From NCBI GenBank assembly GCA_948470005.1, contig CAOKNI010000002.1, forward strand, positions 17,409 to 81,408: a stretch of 64,000 nucleotides of DNA, read 5' to 3'. Of the stretch, positions 14,999 through 23,796 are shown piece after piece. How positions within the stretch are numbered: the stretch's first letter is position 1; each line of letters opens with the position of its first letter. The DNA comes from an uncultured Mycoplasmatota bacterium. Its GTDB lineage: Bacteria > Bacillota_I > Bacilli_A > RF39 > UBA660. The notes under the pieces were generated by a model. The model was not told where the DNA came from. It saw nothing but the letters and a program-made list of their open reading frames with translations, and made no database searches. A program made the position numbers and the translations under genes.

Positions 14999-15435
14999 TA
15001 CTCTTCTAATCCTTTCATGATAGTTTCTTTATTAACTGCTCCCATAAATGTATTAACAACTTCACCATTTTTAATAATCATAATTGTCGGAGTAGCTTCT
15101 ATCATATATTTTTCAGCAGTTTTCGCAGTCGTTTTATCACTTGTATTTAAAGTTACAACTTTCACATTTTTATTATTTTTAGCAATATCAATTAAGGTCG
15201 GAATCATAGTAAGACATGGAGGACACATATTTGATGAAAATTCTAAAATTACTGGAATATCTGATTGTAACACTACGCTTTCAAAATTACTATCATTTAC
15301 ATCAATAATTCCAACTTCGCTCGTATCATCAGAAATATCCTTATTATTACCACTAAAATAATAGAAAAAGGTTATACCTCCCAATACAACTATAAATATC
15401 ACAAATTCCAAAATAACTTTAACTTTTTGCTTCAT
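14998..15435 (-). CDS. Membrane-anchored thioredoxin-like protein
   Basis: The product has 145 residues. The N-terminal helix VILEFVIFIVVLGGITFFYYF anchors it in the membrane, and the rest is a thioredoxin fold outside. The redox centre is SNMCPPCLTMIPTL (CPPC), and the cis-proline loop is EATPTIMIIKNGEVV. It probably receives electrons from the CcdA protein encoded three bases upstream and reduces outer-surface disulfides. The order is ccdA, thioredoxin, two-cysteine protein. Confidence 0.88.
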   Translation of the reverse strand: MKQKVKVILEFVIFIVVLGGITFFYYFSGNNKDISDDTSEVGIIDVNDSNFESVVLQSDIPVILEFSSNMCPPCLTMIPTLIDIAKNNKNVKVVTLNTSDKTTAKTAEKYMIEATPTIMIIKNGEVVNTFMGAVNKETIMKGLEE

Positions 15436-15438
15436 TAA

Positions 15439-16089
15439 CTAACCTCCAATTTTTAATACATTACTTATAATATACCATAAACCACTAAAGATTAAAATAC
15501 TAGCTGCTAATTTATTTATAATATTATAATTCTTCTTTATTAAATTAAATGTTTTCTTAATTTTCTCTAAAAATATTGTTGTTATCACAAAAGGAATAGC
15601 AAGACCAAGTGAATATAAAAATAAAAGTGTAGCACCTTTTAAAACACTCCCGGTCGTACTAGCTGTAATAAGCGCACTAGCTAAAAAAGCTCCTACACAT
15701 GGTGTCCATGATAAGGCAAAAAACATACCAAAAAAACAAGCACTTAAAAGTGTTAAATCTTTTTGCATATAATTAATTTCTTTTGTTTTATTTAAAAAGT
15801 TAATCGTTAAAATTCCTATATAATTTAAACCTATAATAACTAAAAAAATTCCTAAAATAATATTTATATAAGTTGAATATTCATGAATTAAATGCCCAAA
15901 TGTTCCAGCAAAAACACCTAATAAAATAAATACTAAACTAAACCCCAGTACAAACCCTATACTATTTATAATTGTTTTTTTAGGAACCTTCTGTACTCCA
16001 AAATAAGAAACATAAATAGGTATAACTGGTAAAACACAAGGAGAAATAAAAGAAGCTAACCCTTCAATAAAAGTAATAATATATTCCAT
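15439..16089 (-). CDS. ccdA: CcdA/DsbD-type transmembrane thiol electron carrier
   Basis: The product has 216 residues and six membrane helices. The reactive segments ASFISPCVLPVIPIYVSYFG (residues 12-31) and FALSWTPCVGAFLASAL (about 123-139) each hold one of the two Cys that carry electrons from cytoplasmic thioredoxin across the membrane. Length and motifs are normal for CcdA. No cytochrome c maturation genes are visible here; its partner is the thioredoxin just downstream. AAGGAGG precedes the ATG. Confidence 0.92.
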   Translation of the reverse strand: MEYIITFIEGLASFISPCVLPVIPIYVSYFGVQKVPKKTIINSIGFVLGFSLVFILLGVFAGTFGHLIHEYSTYINIILGIFLVIIGLNYIGILTINFLNKTKEINYMQKDLTLLSACFFGMFFALSWTPCVGAFLASALITASTTGSVLKGATLLFLYSLGLAIPFVITTIFLEKIKKTFNLIKKNYNIINKLAASILIFSGLWYIISNVLKIGG

Positions 16090-16101
16090 ATTTCCTCCTT
16101 A

Positions 16102-16126
16102 AAATAAAAAACCTCAAAAACTGAGG
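16102..16126 (-). terminator. Intrinsic terminator after tRNA-Ser
   Basis: On the minus strand CCTCA and TGAGG form a stem with a five-base loop, followed by TTTTTT. It lies 13 bases past the tRNA 3' end and upstream of ccdA. Confidence 0.75.
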
Positions 16127-16139
16127 GAAAAATTCTTCA

Positions 16140-16232
16140 TGGCGGAGTTGAGAGGATTTGAACCTCCGCGCCAGCATTCGCCGACCTAGATCCTTAGCAG
16201 GGACCCCTCTTCAGCCTCTTGAGTACAACTCC
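16140..16232 (-). tRNA. tRNA-Ser(GCT)
   Basis: The minus strand folds as a class II tRNA: acceptor GGAGTTG/CAACTCC, anticodon loop CTGCTAA (anticodon GCT, reading AGC/AGT), a long variable arm and the T-loop GGTTCAAATCC. The discriminator G and the CCA end are encoded. Confidence 0.93.
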
Positions 16233-16252
16233 ATCAAATAAACTACTATTTC

Positions 16253-16281
16253 ATTTTACAATAATTTTAGAGTGAAGTCAA
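16253..16281 (-). promoter_or_regulatory. Vegetative promoter of tRNA-Ser
   Basis: The minus strand has TTGACT and TAAAAT separated by 17 bases, ending about 21 bases before the tRNA 5' end. Confidence 0.7.
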
Positions 16282-16344
16282 TTACTTATTTATATTTAAG
16301 TATAGATAACTAAAAATTACCAATAATAATATCAGGTGAAGCCT

Positions 16345-17778
16345 ATGGAAAATAAGTTAATTAAAAGAATAGAAACCGAATTTTCAAAAAATCCTGATTT
16401 AATTATTAAAAAAGTTAAATTATCTTTATTAGATACTGTATACATAGTCTATTTAGAAACAGTTAGTTCCAGTGATAAAGTAAATGACTATATTCTAAAA
16501 AATCTCAGTTTTATAAGTAGCAATAAAAGTGGCAAAGTATCTAATTTAGATAGCATTTTACCAGGACCTAATACTAAAGAAATCAAAAAACATGATGAAA
16601 TAGAATATTACATTACTAACGGATTTACCGTTGTAATTAGAGGAAAAGTAATTTTAGCAATTGAAACCAAAGCAGATATTAATAGAAGTGTTTCCACACC
16701 TGATTCTGAGCCTGCTGTTAATGGTCCAAAGGATGCTTTTACGGAAAATTACCAAATTAATATGGGACTTGTTAAAAGACGAATTAAATCTAATACCTTA
16801 AAAACAGATGAATTTACAATAGGCAGAAAAACTAAAACCAAAGTGGGAGTTCTTTATTTTTCGGATATTGCAGAAGAAGAATTAATTACAAGCATTAATA
16901 AAAAGATTGCCAAAATTGATATCGATGGTATTATTGATGCTAGTACCTTAGGCCATTTAATTAGTGATGAAGCTAAAGTTCATTTCCCTACATTTCAACT
17001 AACAGAAAGACCAGATAATGTATCCCGTGCCCTACTAGAAGGAAAAATTGTAATTCTCATCGACACTAGTCCTTTTGCCATTATTTTACCAGCTTTTTTT
17101 ATTGATTTTGTAAATCCCGGAGTTGATGCTTATAACAAAAGTAAGAATGTCAACTTTTTAAAAATTTTACGTTTCGTTTGTTATTTCTTATCAATGACAA
17201 TGCCGGCAATATATATTGCGATAGTAAATTATAATCAAGAGACTATTCCTACTAATTTACTGGTGAGTTTTAGTATCCAACATGATGGTGTTCCTTTTCC
17301 AGCCATTATTGAAGCTTTTTTGATGCTTATAATATGTGAGATGTTAAGAGAAAGTGATATCAGATTTCCTAACTCTTATGGTAGTGCGATATCAATACTC
17401 GGAGCTTTAGTCTTAGGAGAAGCAGCCGTATCCGCAGGTATTGTAAGCCCTATTATGATAATTGTTATATCTCTTACCTTTATGGCAAGTCTAATGTTTA
17501 CCGAAGTAGAAGTAGTTAGTGCTTTAAGACACATGCGATTTATTTTTATTATTTTAGCTTCTTTTTATGGAATTCTAGGGATAGTTTTTGGCTTATTATA
17601 TTTTCTAATTCGCATCAACGATGTCTATTCTTTTGGTAAACCTTACTTTTTCCCATTAATACCATTTGACAAAGTATACATATTTAAATCTGCTTTAAAA
17701 GGTGAAGTTAAAAAAGAAACCAAAAGAAGTGAAATGCTTACACATAAAAATAGAACAATGCAAGGAGAAAACTCATGA
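16345..17778 (+). CDS. gerAA: Spore germination protein, GerA family (receptor A subunit)
   Basis: The product has 477 residues, the usual length for GerAA-type subunits of nutrient germinant receptors in the spore inner membrane. The N-terminal soluble part contains NGFTVVIRGKVILAIETKAD. The family core EAFLMLIICEMLRESDIRFP and ILGALVLGEAAVSAGIVSP are clear, with about five C-terminal membrane helices. AGGTGA sits five bases before the ATG chosen. It overlaps gerC by four bases (ATGA), forming a three-gene operon that should be expressed in the forespore. The germinant is unknown. Confidence 0.93.
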   Translation: MENKLIKRIETEFSKNPDLIIKKVKLSLLDTVYIVYLETVSSSDKVNDYILKNLSFISSNKSGKVSNLDSILPGPNTKEIKKHDEIEYYITNGFTVVIRGKVILAIETKADINRSVSTPDSEPAVNGPKDAFTENYQINMGLVKRRIKSNTLKTDEFTIGRKTKTKVGVLYFSDIAEEELITSINKKIAKIDIDGIIDASTLGHLISDEAKVHFPTFQLTERPDNVSRALLEGKIVILIDTSPFAIILPAFFIDFVNPGVDAYNKSKNVNFLKILRFVCYFLSMTMPAIYIAIVNYNQETIPTNLLVSFSIQHDGVPFPAIIEAFLMLIICEMLRESDIRFPNSYGSAISILGALVLGEAAVSAGIVSPIMIIVISLTFMASLMFTEVEVVSALRHMRFIFIILASFYGILGIVFGLLYFLIRINDVYSFGKPYFFPLIPFDKVYIFKSALKGEVKKETKRSEMLTHKNRTMQGENS

Positions 17779-18857
17779 AAAAATTATTAATATTGCTTTT
17801 AATCCCCTTATTTTTAAGCGGATGCTACGATTATAACGAACTTAATGATTTAGCTATCATATCTGGGGTTGGCATTGATTATGTAAATGAAGAATATGTC
17901 GTAACTTTTGAAATTCTAAGTACTAAAAAAGAAGGTGATTCTTCTTCCGCCTCATCTAGCACCTATAATGTTACAGGACATGGTAAAACTATCACTGAAG
18001 CCTTCGCCAATAATGGTAACTTTTCTGATAAAGTTCCTTACTATGACCACATAGAAGTTGTAATTATTAGTGAAGATATTGCGAAATATCATTTAAAAAA
18101 CATTAGCGAATATTTAATTCGTAGCTCCAAATTTCGTAACGAATTTTATCTTGCTATAACTTCTGAAAACACCGCCGAAGAAATAATTAAAGCTACAAGC
18201 ACTGAAAAACCTATAGCTTCTACCTTTATTGCTGACATGTTAGAAAATAGCAATGACTCTAATAGTGTTGGATACTATGCTCCTTTTACCAAAACTCTCA
18301 AAAACATTTTAACTCCTGGCGAAGATGCTATCGCTTCTGTCTTTAAACTGGAAGATAAAAATATTGTCTTATCTGGTATGGGAGTTTTTAAAGATTTTGA
18401 GCTTAAATATATTTTTAATACTGAGGAAGCACCTATTATCAATCTCCTTAATAATTTTAAATCAAAAACGGTATTTTTTGAAAAAAGTTGCAGCGAAGAT
18501 AAAAAAACAGTTGTGAGTATTTATGAAGCTAAAATCAAGATTGAACCGAGCGACCAAGAAGTAAAAATAACAGGTAAATTAAATGGTCGCATTAATGAAG
18601 ATAATTGCAATTATAATTTAAAAGAAGAAAAAGCTTATTTGGAATTAGAAAAAATATTTAAAAAAATTATCGAAAGTAAAATGGACGAAATCTTAAAAAA
18701 ACTCCAGTTAGCTAATTCCAACATTTTATATATTGGTAAAAACTATTATAACAAATATCGCAAAAAAGATTTTTATTTATGGACAACACAGAAATTCACT
18801 TATGATTTAGATTTTAAAATTAATAAAAAAGGACTTATTTTTGAGGTGAAAGAATGA
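17775..18857 (+). CDS. gerAC: Spore germination lipoprotein, Ger(x)C family
   Basis: The product has 360 residues. The signal peptide MKKLLILLLIPLFLSGC ends in a lipobox, giving a lipidated Cys at 17. The family signature YNELNDLAIISGVGIDYVNE follows at once, and SSKFRNEFYLAI near 120 is also typical. GerC subunits face the cortex side of the spore inner membrane and are needed with A and B subunits for germinant response. It overlaps both neighbours by four bases. Confidence 0.92.
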   Translation: MKKLLILLLIPLFLSGCYDYNELNDLAIISGVGIDYVNEEYVVTFEILSTKKEGDSSSASSSTYNVTGHGKTITEAFANNGNFSDKVPYYDHIEVVIISEDIAKYHLKNISEYLIRSSKFRNEFYLAITSENTAEEIIKATSTEKPIASTFIADMLENSNDSNSVGYYAPFTKTLKNILTPGEDAIASVFKLEDKNIVLSGMGVFKDFELKYIFNTEEAPIINLLNNFKSKTVFFEKSCSEDKKTVVSIYEAKIKIEPSDQEVKITGKLNGRINEDNCNYNLKEEKAYLELEKIFKKIIESKMDEILKKLQLANSNILYIGKNYYNKYRKKDFYLWTTQKFTYDLDFKINKKGLIFEVKE

Positions 18858-19882
18858 AATCAAATAATTCATACATCGCATATTTTTTAACGAGAAATTT
18901 ATTTTTGGGTTTTGGTTTCTCACTTTTATTTGATAGATCAAGTAAAGACTCTTATATTGGCGCTTTACTAGGTATATTTTTAGGATTAGCTATTATGTGG
19001 GCATATTCTTATATTATTAAAGAAAAAAAGAACAAAACATTGAAAGAAGTATTTAATAATCATAAAATAATAGGAATTATATCCCGAATATTATTTCTTC
19101 TAATTAGTATCTTTATACTTGTTTACGTTCTTATAATCTATAAAATATTTATTGTAAGTTTCCTCTTAGTGAGCTCGCCAGAATTTTTTGTAACCATTCC
19201 TTTTATTATTTTAGCTACATATGCAGCTTTTAAAGGAATGAAAGGACTTACTAGATTAGCTGGTTCTCTCTTACCTATTAGTATTATATTTTTTCTAATC
19301 ATATTTTTAAGCTTATTAGGCTTATTTGAAACCACTAATTTCTTCCCTATTTTAACAACATCGCCTAAAAGTTTAATAAGTACTGCTATAACTTTTGCTG
19401 GCATAAGCACTTTTCCAAATTTATTAACTCTTAATATCACTGGTGAATGTAAAAACTTAATCAAAACTTACCTTTTTGCTAGTATTTTATTAGTCCTAAC
19501 AGCATTCTCTATTAATGGTGTTTTAGGCGAAGCATTGGTTAATATCTTTAGATTTCCCGAGTATATGGTTTTAAAACAAATTAAATTATTTAAATTTATT
19601 GAAAAAATGGAAAATGTATTATCTATTATTTGGATCATTGATTTATTTATTACTGCTAGTATGGCTATTTATTCAATTAAAGAAATGGTCCCTGAACGAA
19701 AAAATCATTATTCTAGTATTGCTATATTAATACTAATTGTTTATTTAATTGATAATGTATTTTCATTTAACTATGTAAATCAATTAAAAATATATTATAT
19801 TCTCCCTTATATATCTATAATCATTCCTCTTATTATGATTGGACTCATTTTATATTTAGTAAAAAAGCCAAAAAAAGTATAG
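18854..19882 (+). CDS. gerAB: Spore germination permease, GerB family
   Basis: The product has 342 residues and about ten membrane helices, the APC-superfamily fold of GerAB, which holds the germinant-binding site in known receptors. KSNNSYIAYFLTRNLFLGFG at the start, FKGMKGLTRLAGSLLPISII and the conserved TFAGISTFPNLLTLN support it. It ends the A-C-B operon and is followed by a terminator-like hairpin. The stop codon is near the convergent Rpn-like gene. Confidence 0.88.
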   Translation: MKSNNSYIAYFLTRNLFLGFGFSLLFDRSSKDSYIGALLGIFLGLAIMWAYSYIIKEKKNKTLKEVFNNHKIIGIISRILFLLISIFILVYVLIIYKIFIVSFLLVSSPEFFVTIPFIILATYAAFKGMKGLTRLAGSLLPISIIFFLIIFLSLLGLFETTNFFPILTTSPKSLISTAITFAGISTFPNLLTLNITGECKNLIKTYLFASILLVLTAFSINGVLGEALVNIFRFPEYMVLKQIKLFKFIEKMENVLSIIWIIDLFITASMAIYSIKEMVPERKNHYSSIAILILIVYLIDNVFSFNYVNQLKIYYILPYISIIIPLIMIGLILYLVKKPKKV

Positions 19883-19911
19883 ATTACTTACAATCTATAT
19901 TTCTTTTTTTA
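19878..19911 (+). terminator. Terminator-like hairpin after the germination operon
   Basis: TATAGATT and AATCTATA form an 8-bp stem around a six-base loop, followed by a T-rich run (TTTCTTTTTTT). The T-run lies within the end of the convergent gene. Confidence 0.55.
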
Positions 19912-20749
19912 ATTTGTTAATTTCTGCTTTAGATAAGCCTGTAATCTCTTTAATTAAATTTATTTTAATACCCTTTTTTAGCATACTCTTTGCTGTTTCT
20001 CTGGTGTTTTTTTCTATTGCTTCTTCGGCCGCTTCAAAAGCATGAGTTTCAACTATATCATTAAAACCATGGTCAAAGTTTTCTGTGCAATATCTTTTTA
20101 AAAATTCTACTGATTGTTCCATTACTCGTACTCCTTTCGCAAAATTCGCCATTTCCTTAAAACTTTTGGCATTTATTATTTTTAGCCATTTAATAAATCT
20201 CTCTTTACTCTTATTATAATTTACATTATTGCATAAATCAAGTCTTATTAAGACTAATTCTATCTCACCATTATCAATTATTTGCAAGTTATCTTTATTA
20301 ATGGTTAAATACCTATTTATAATTCTTTCGTTACATAAACGAAAATTACCAGTCATAAGATTTAAACAGGTTACTTTTTTATTATTTTCATAATCCCTTT
20401 GCCCTCTTTTAATTTGGTTAGAATAAGTGCGACAAGCATAACTATAACTTTTAGCATATTCTCTTTTACCAAAATAAGTATAAGCTTCTAGTATTACTAT
20501 CTCACCATCTTCCATGGTTACTAGTATATCCGCATAATACCATTTTAATTTATCTTTATCTGGTATTATATTATGTTGCAAAGATATATTTGTAATACTA
20601 CAAGTTTTATTTATACCTCGAAATTTATAATAAGAATTAATAAAGTCTATTAAAGCTTCTTCATTTTTAAAAAAAGGTTTAAAATATTTATCTTGTAAAA
20701 TACCTTTAAAATCATTTTCTATTTCAGTTATGATGATTTTCACCTCCAT
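19895..20749 (-). CDS. Rpn-like PD-(D/E)XK nuclease-family protein
   Basis: The product has 284 residues. The central WYYADILVTMEDGEIVILEA, followed by YACRTYSNQIKRGQRDY and LNLMTGNFRLCNER, matches Rpn/PDDEXK_2 proteins, often annotated as putative transposase or recombination-promoting nuclease. The C-terminal SMLKKGIKINLIKEITGLSKAEINKLK is the usual short helical tail. In the active site the E-x-Q/K pattern reads EAY, so catalysis may be lost or altered. The start is uncertain: the ATG has a weak upstream site, and GGAGGTG lies just inside the frame. Confidence 0.7.
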   Translation of the reverse strand: MEVKIIITEIENDFKGILQDKYFKPFFKNEEALIDFINSYYKFRGINKTCSITNISLQHNIIPDKDKLKWYYADILVTMEDGEIVILEAYTYFGKREYAKSYSYACRTYSNQIKRGQRDYENNKKVTCLNLMTGNFRLCNERIINRYLTINKDNLQIIDNGEIELVLIRLDLCNNVNYNKSKERFIKWLKIINAKSFKEMANFAKGVRVMEQSVEFLKRYCTENFDHGFNDIVETHAFEAAEEAIEKNTRETAKSMLKKGIKINLIKEITGLSKAEINKLKKEI

Positions 20750-20810
20750 TTCTCACTGAATAGAGGCTATAATAACATAGTATGTGTGCGATATTTGTCG
20801 AAGCGTGGAA

Positions 20811-21404
20811 CTAATTTAAATAATTATCAATAATATAATAAACACCGTTATAAATATATTTATCTTTTTTATTTAAAGCATATAAAAACACTTCAATCTT
20901 AAGTTTCTTTAAACTATCTACCATATGAGTACTAGCTACATCATATAAAATACCCATAAAATCATAGTTATAAGTACTTGTACTATTTAAAACATAATTT
21001 AATACTCCTACCTTAAAGGAAACATCTTTAAACTTTCTAATAACACTATTAAAGAAACTCATAACATAAATATTTCTATTTTTATATTTATTTAAAAGTT
21101 TAGTAAACTTTGCTATATCAATATTTATATCTTTTATTTCAATTAAAATAATTTTATCAGTTTCTAGTTTTAAAACATCTTCAAGTTTTATTAATCCTTT
21201 TTTCTTTAGTTCTTTATAATCAGTTTTCCAAATAAACTTTCCCTCAACTAATGGGTTATGATGCACCACAAAATAACCATCACGACTAGTATAAACATCA
21301 AGTTCAAAACCAGCATACTTAGGTGACTTTATCGCCTCATTAAAAGCTTCAAGTGTATTTTCTTTAATAATCTTGGTAACTAACCCTCGATGTGCAATAA
21401 ACAT
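20811..21404 (-). CDS. Glycerophosphodiester phosphodiesterase family protein
   Basis: The product has 197 residues, shorter than the usual 240 or so. MFIAHRGLVTKIIKENTLEAF, then GFELDVYTSRDGYFVVHHNP, hold the catalytic His pair and the Glu/Asp metal ligands of GDPD enzymes, which cleave glycerophosphodiesters to glycerol-3-phosphate and an alcohol. The barrel end, LDGI-like metal loop, is less clear (SFFNSVIRKFK). No signal peptide, so cytoplasmic. Single gene between the Rpn-like and surface-protein genes. Confidence 0.85.
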   Translation of the reverse strand: MFIAHRGLVTKIIKENTLEAFNEAIKSPKYAGFELDVYTSRDGYFVVHHNPLVEGKFIWKTDYKELKKKGLIKLEDVLKLETDKIILIEIKDINIDIAKFTKLLNKYKNRNIYVMSFFNSVIRKFKDVSFKVGVLNYVLNSTSTYNYDFMGILYDVASTHMVDSLKKLKIEVFLYALNKKDKYIYNGVYYIIDNYLN

Positions 21405-21452
21405 ATAACCACCAATAAAAAATTATGTTTTATACCAATAGAAAATGCTAAA

Positions 21453-21500
21453 CAAAAAACATTAACTAATACTTTTATCAAGTTAATATAGTTAATGTTT
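21453..21500 (-). terminator. Intrinsic terminator after the surface-protein gene
   Basis: On the minus strand ACATTAACTA and TAGTTAATGT form a perfect 10-bp stem around a 19-base loop, followed by TTTTTT. It starts seven bases past the stop codon. Confidence 0.7.
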
Positions 21501-21506
21501 AAAAAG

Positions 21507-23177
21507 CTATTCAGTTCCAACTACTATGAATGGGTCTTCGCCAGTACCCGAACCTGTAAGTTCAACATCAGCACGGAGATTTATGACAGGACGAGCATTG
21601 TTTCCGCCTGTCGTACTACTAACAGAGCCTCCTGTTGCCAAAGCAAATCCAAAACTACCCAATCTATTATAATGAGTATCATAGCAATCACTACTGATAA
21701 CATCAGCATGATTATTATAACGGCCGGGAGTCATAGTCCAATATCTTTTAGAATTGTACAAATAATAACTCTCATTGGTCTTGTCTACTACAGCTCCAGC
21801 CATAACCATTTCATCTGCTGTTATTAATCCTATTGGCTTATCCATTGCCTTATTTCCTCTTGTCGCTCCTTTTGTTGTATATAAATCATTACTATTTGTA
21901 CATCCTAAATTTGGTGTTTTATTTTCTATTAATCTTACATATGCTCCATAATATGTTGTAGTTGTTCCTATTCCTCCAGTATTATTTATTTCTGTTTTGC
22001 TTGTACTTCTTGATCTAGCTCCACAAAATCCGGCGTTGATGTCTATTTTATTTGCATAATTTGCTAAATTATTTATATACCATGTTTCAAGTGCTGTCAT
22101 TATTGTGCTTTTATTAGTGTTAGTATGCGTTGTTTCATACGTTGTTGAACCTTCTGTACCATACATGAAACCTACATATGCATTATCATCCTTGCTTAAA
22201 TTGAACTTTGTACTTGCTACTGCTATACTATCACTTGTACTTGCTCCGTTCGCATGATATTCTGTTCCGTCATAAATAATACGAATTGTTCCATCACCAT
22301 TGATGCGAATGATTCTCCACCAAAAGCCAGCAAACTTAAGGTAATTATTTTCTACATCTCCTCTATAGTAATAACTAACTCCATCATTATCTTGTGTTTT
22401 GTATACTCCTACTGTTACTTCATCACATCCACTACTGCAACTAGTTTTACTAAAGTTTGGAGTTCCAGTATTTACTGCTATCCCGGCTAATATTATATCA
22501 CCTGCTGTATCATTCTCTGTTGTTATTGTTGTTGTACTAACTTCTGATTCATTTCCGGCCGCATCTACTGCTTTTACTTTGATTGTATAACTTGTTCCTT
22601 TAGTTAAACCATTAAATGTATGTATATTTGTTGTTTCTTCTGTGTATGTTCCATTGTTTATACTATAGTAGTATTTTGTCACTCCTTCATTATCTGTTGC
22701 TGTTACTTTAACCGTTATACTCGTCTTTGTTACCTCTGTTGCTTCCACCTTACTTATTACTGGTTTTTCTATATCTCTTATTTTATCAAAATATAAATAG
22801 CATCTTGTTTTTTCGGTTATTGGTACTATGGATATTGTTTTTGTATCCATATTATAATTTACTGTAATAGTTTCATTCTTCTCAAAACTATTATCTTTTA
22901 ATGTAGCACAATAACTCTCATTACTAAAAGTATAACCACTACTTGGTATAGTATTTACTTTGTCATATTCTCCACTATCGTTTTCTTGGTATATTGCTAT
23001 CATATTTAAATCAGGTACGGTATAATTTATTGTTCCATTTGCTAGTGGTATACTCTGTGTTAGTTTATATTTAGCAAAAGACCTCGCAAATATTAATACT
23101 GATATTATGGATATAACTGCAATAACTCCTATTGCTATTTTTTTCTTATTATCTTTCTTTAATGTTTCAAACTTCAT
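21507..23177 (-). CDS. Anchored surface protein with FN3 domain and 'RPVINL' C-terminal domain
   Basis: The product has 556 residues. An N-terminal helix (IAIGVIAVISIISVLIFA, about 14-31) anchors it, followed by SFAKYKLTQSIPLANGTINY, typical of a secreted-protein group of uncultured gut Firmicutes. A fibronectin type III domain spans about 133-225. The C-terminal half has FAGFWWRIIRINGDGTIRII, RYWTMTPGRYNNH and ARPVINLRADVELTGSGTGE, ending DPFIVV, with several Cys. It resembles DUF6273-type domains; the ligand is unknown. GGAGG precedes the ATG. A truncated C-terminal copy lies at 62602-62865. Confidence 0.72.
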   Translation of the reverse strand: MKFETLKKDNKKKIAIGVIAVISIISVLIFARSFAKYKLTQSIPLANGTINYTVPDLNMIAIYQENDSGEYDKVNTIPSSGYTFSNESYCATLKDNSFEKNETITVNYNMDTKTISIVPITEKTRCYLYFDKIRDIEKPVISKVEATEVTKTSITVKVTATDNEGVTKYYYSINNGTYTEETTNIHTFNGLTKGTSYTIKVKAVDAAGNESEVSTTTITTENDTAGDIILAGIAVNTGTPNFSKTSCSSGCDEVTVGVYKTQDNDGVSYYYRGDVENNYLKFAGFWWRIIRINGDGTIRIIYDGTEYHANGASTSDSIAVASTKFNLSKDDNAYVGFMYGTEGSTTYETTHTNTNKSTIMTALETWYINNLANYANKIDINAGFCGARSRSTSKTEINNTGGIGTTTTYYGAYVRLIENKTPNLGCTNSNDLYTTKGATRGNKAMDKPIGLITADEMVMAGAVVDKTNESYYLYNSKRYWTMTPGRYNNHADVISSDCYDTHYNRLGSFGFALATGGSVSSTTGGNNARPVINLRADVELTGSGTGEDPFIVVGTE

Positions 23178-23236
23178 TATACTTACCTCCAATATATGCT
23201 AGCCAATCATATTAGAATTTTCTAGCTTATATTGAA

Positions 23237-23265
23237 ATTATAATATCTCATATATCAAAAGTCAA
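23237..23265 (-). promoter_or_regulatory. Vegetative promoter of the surface-protein gene
   Basis: The minus strand has TTGACT, a 17-base spacer and TATAAT. Its -35 region TTGACTTTTGAT recurs exactly at the giant-protein promoter at 45361-45389. Confidence 0.75.
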
Positions 23266-23338
23266 GAAAAATATTTCTATTCACGACAAATAATTTTTCA
23301 AATTTAATATTAATGAGAGAATTAATTAGGTGAAAATT

Positions 23339-23767
23339 ATGTTTAATAATACAAATATTAAGAAAATACGCGAAAGTCTAGGAAAAACACAAGAAGAAAC
23401 AGCACAGCTTTTAGAAATTAGTCGAAGTAGTTATGCCATGTGGGAAACTAATAATGACATAATTCCTATCAAAAGACTTATAGATTTTTGTGAAACATTT
23501 AATATATCTTTAGATTATGCTTTAGGAATTACTGAAGAAAAAAATGAAATTAAAAACAAAGTTAGAAAAGAAAAAGCAGCATCTAGATTAAAAGAATTTC
23601 GAAAAGCGAATAAAATAACGCAAAAAAAGCTAGCTCAAGAATTAAATACTACTCAAGCAGTAATTGCGAATTATGAAAGAGGAAGAAACTTAATAGCTAC
23701 CCCCTTTCTTTATACCATCTGTAAAAAATATAATGTCTCCGCCGACTACTTACTTGGAAGAATATAA
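23339..23767 (+). CDS. Regulator with two XRE helix-turn-helix domains
   Basis: The product has 142 residues. Two Cro/C1 domains sit in tandem: residues 1-65 (LGKTQEETAQLLEISRSSYA, MWETNNDIIPIKRL) and about 77-140 (NKITQKKLAQELNTTQAVIA, NYERGRNLIATPFL). It ends YNVSADYLLGRI. With two DNA-binding domains in one chain it could bind a palindrome as a monomer. AGGTGA is five bases before the ATG chosen. It is a paralogue of the gene at 31042 and diverges from the surface-protein gene. Confidence 0.82.
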   Translation: MFNNTNIKKIRESLGKTQEETAQLLEISRSSYAMWETNNDIIPIKRLIDFCETFNISLDYALGITEEKNEIKNKVRKEKAASRLKEFRKANKITQKKLAQELNTTQAVIANYERGRNLIATPFLYTICKKYNVSADYLLGRI

Positions 23768-23796
23768 AAAGGTTACGAATTTCTGTAACCTTTTTT
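23767..23796. terminator. Bidirectional terminator between convergent genes
   Basis: GGTTAC and GTAACC form a stem around an eight-base loop, with TTTTTT on the plus side and AAAAA before it. It can end both the double-HTH gene and the phosphoketolase operon. Confidence 0.8.
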
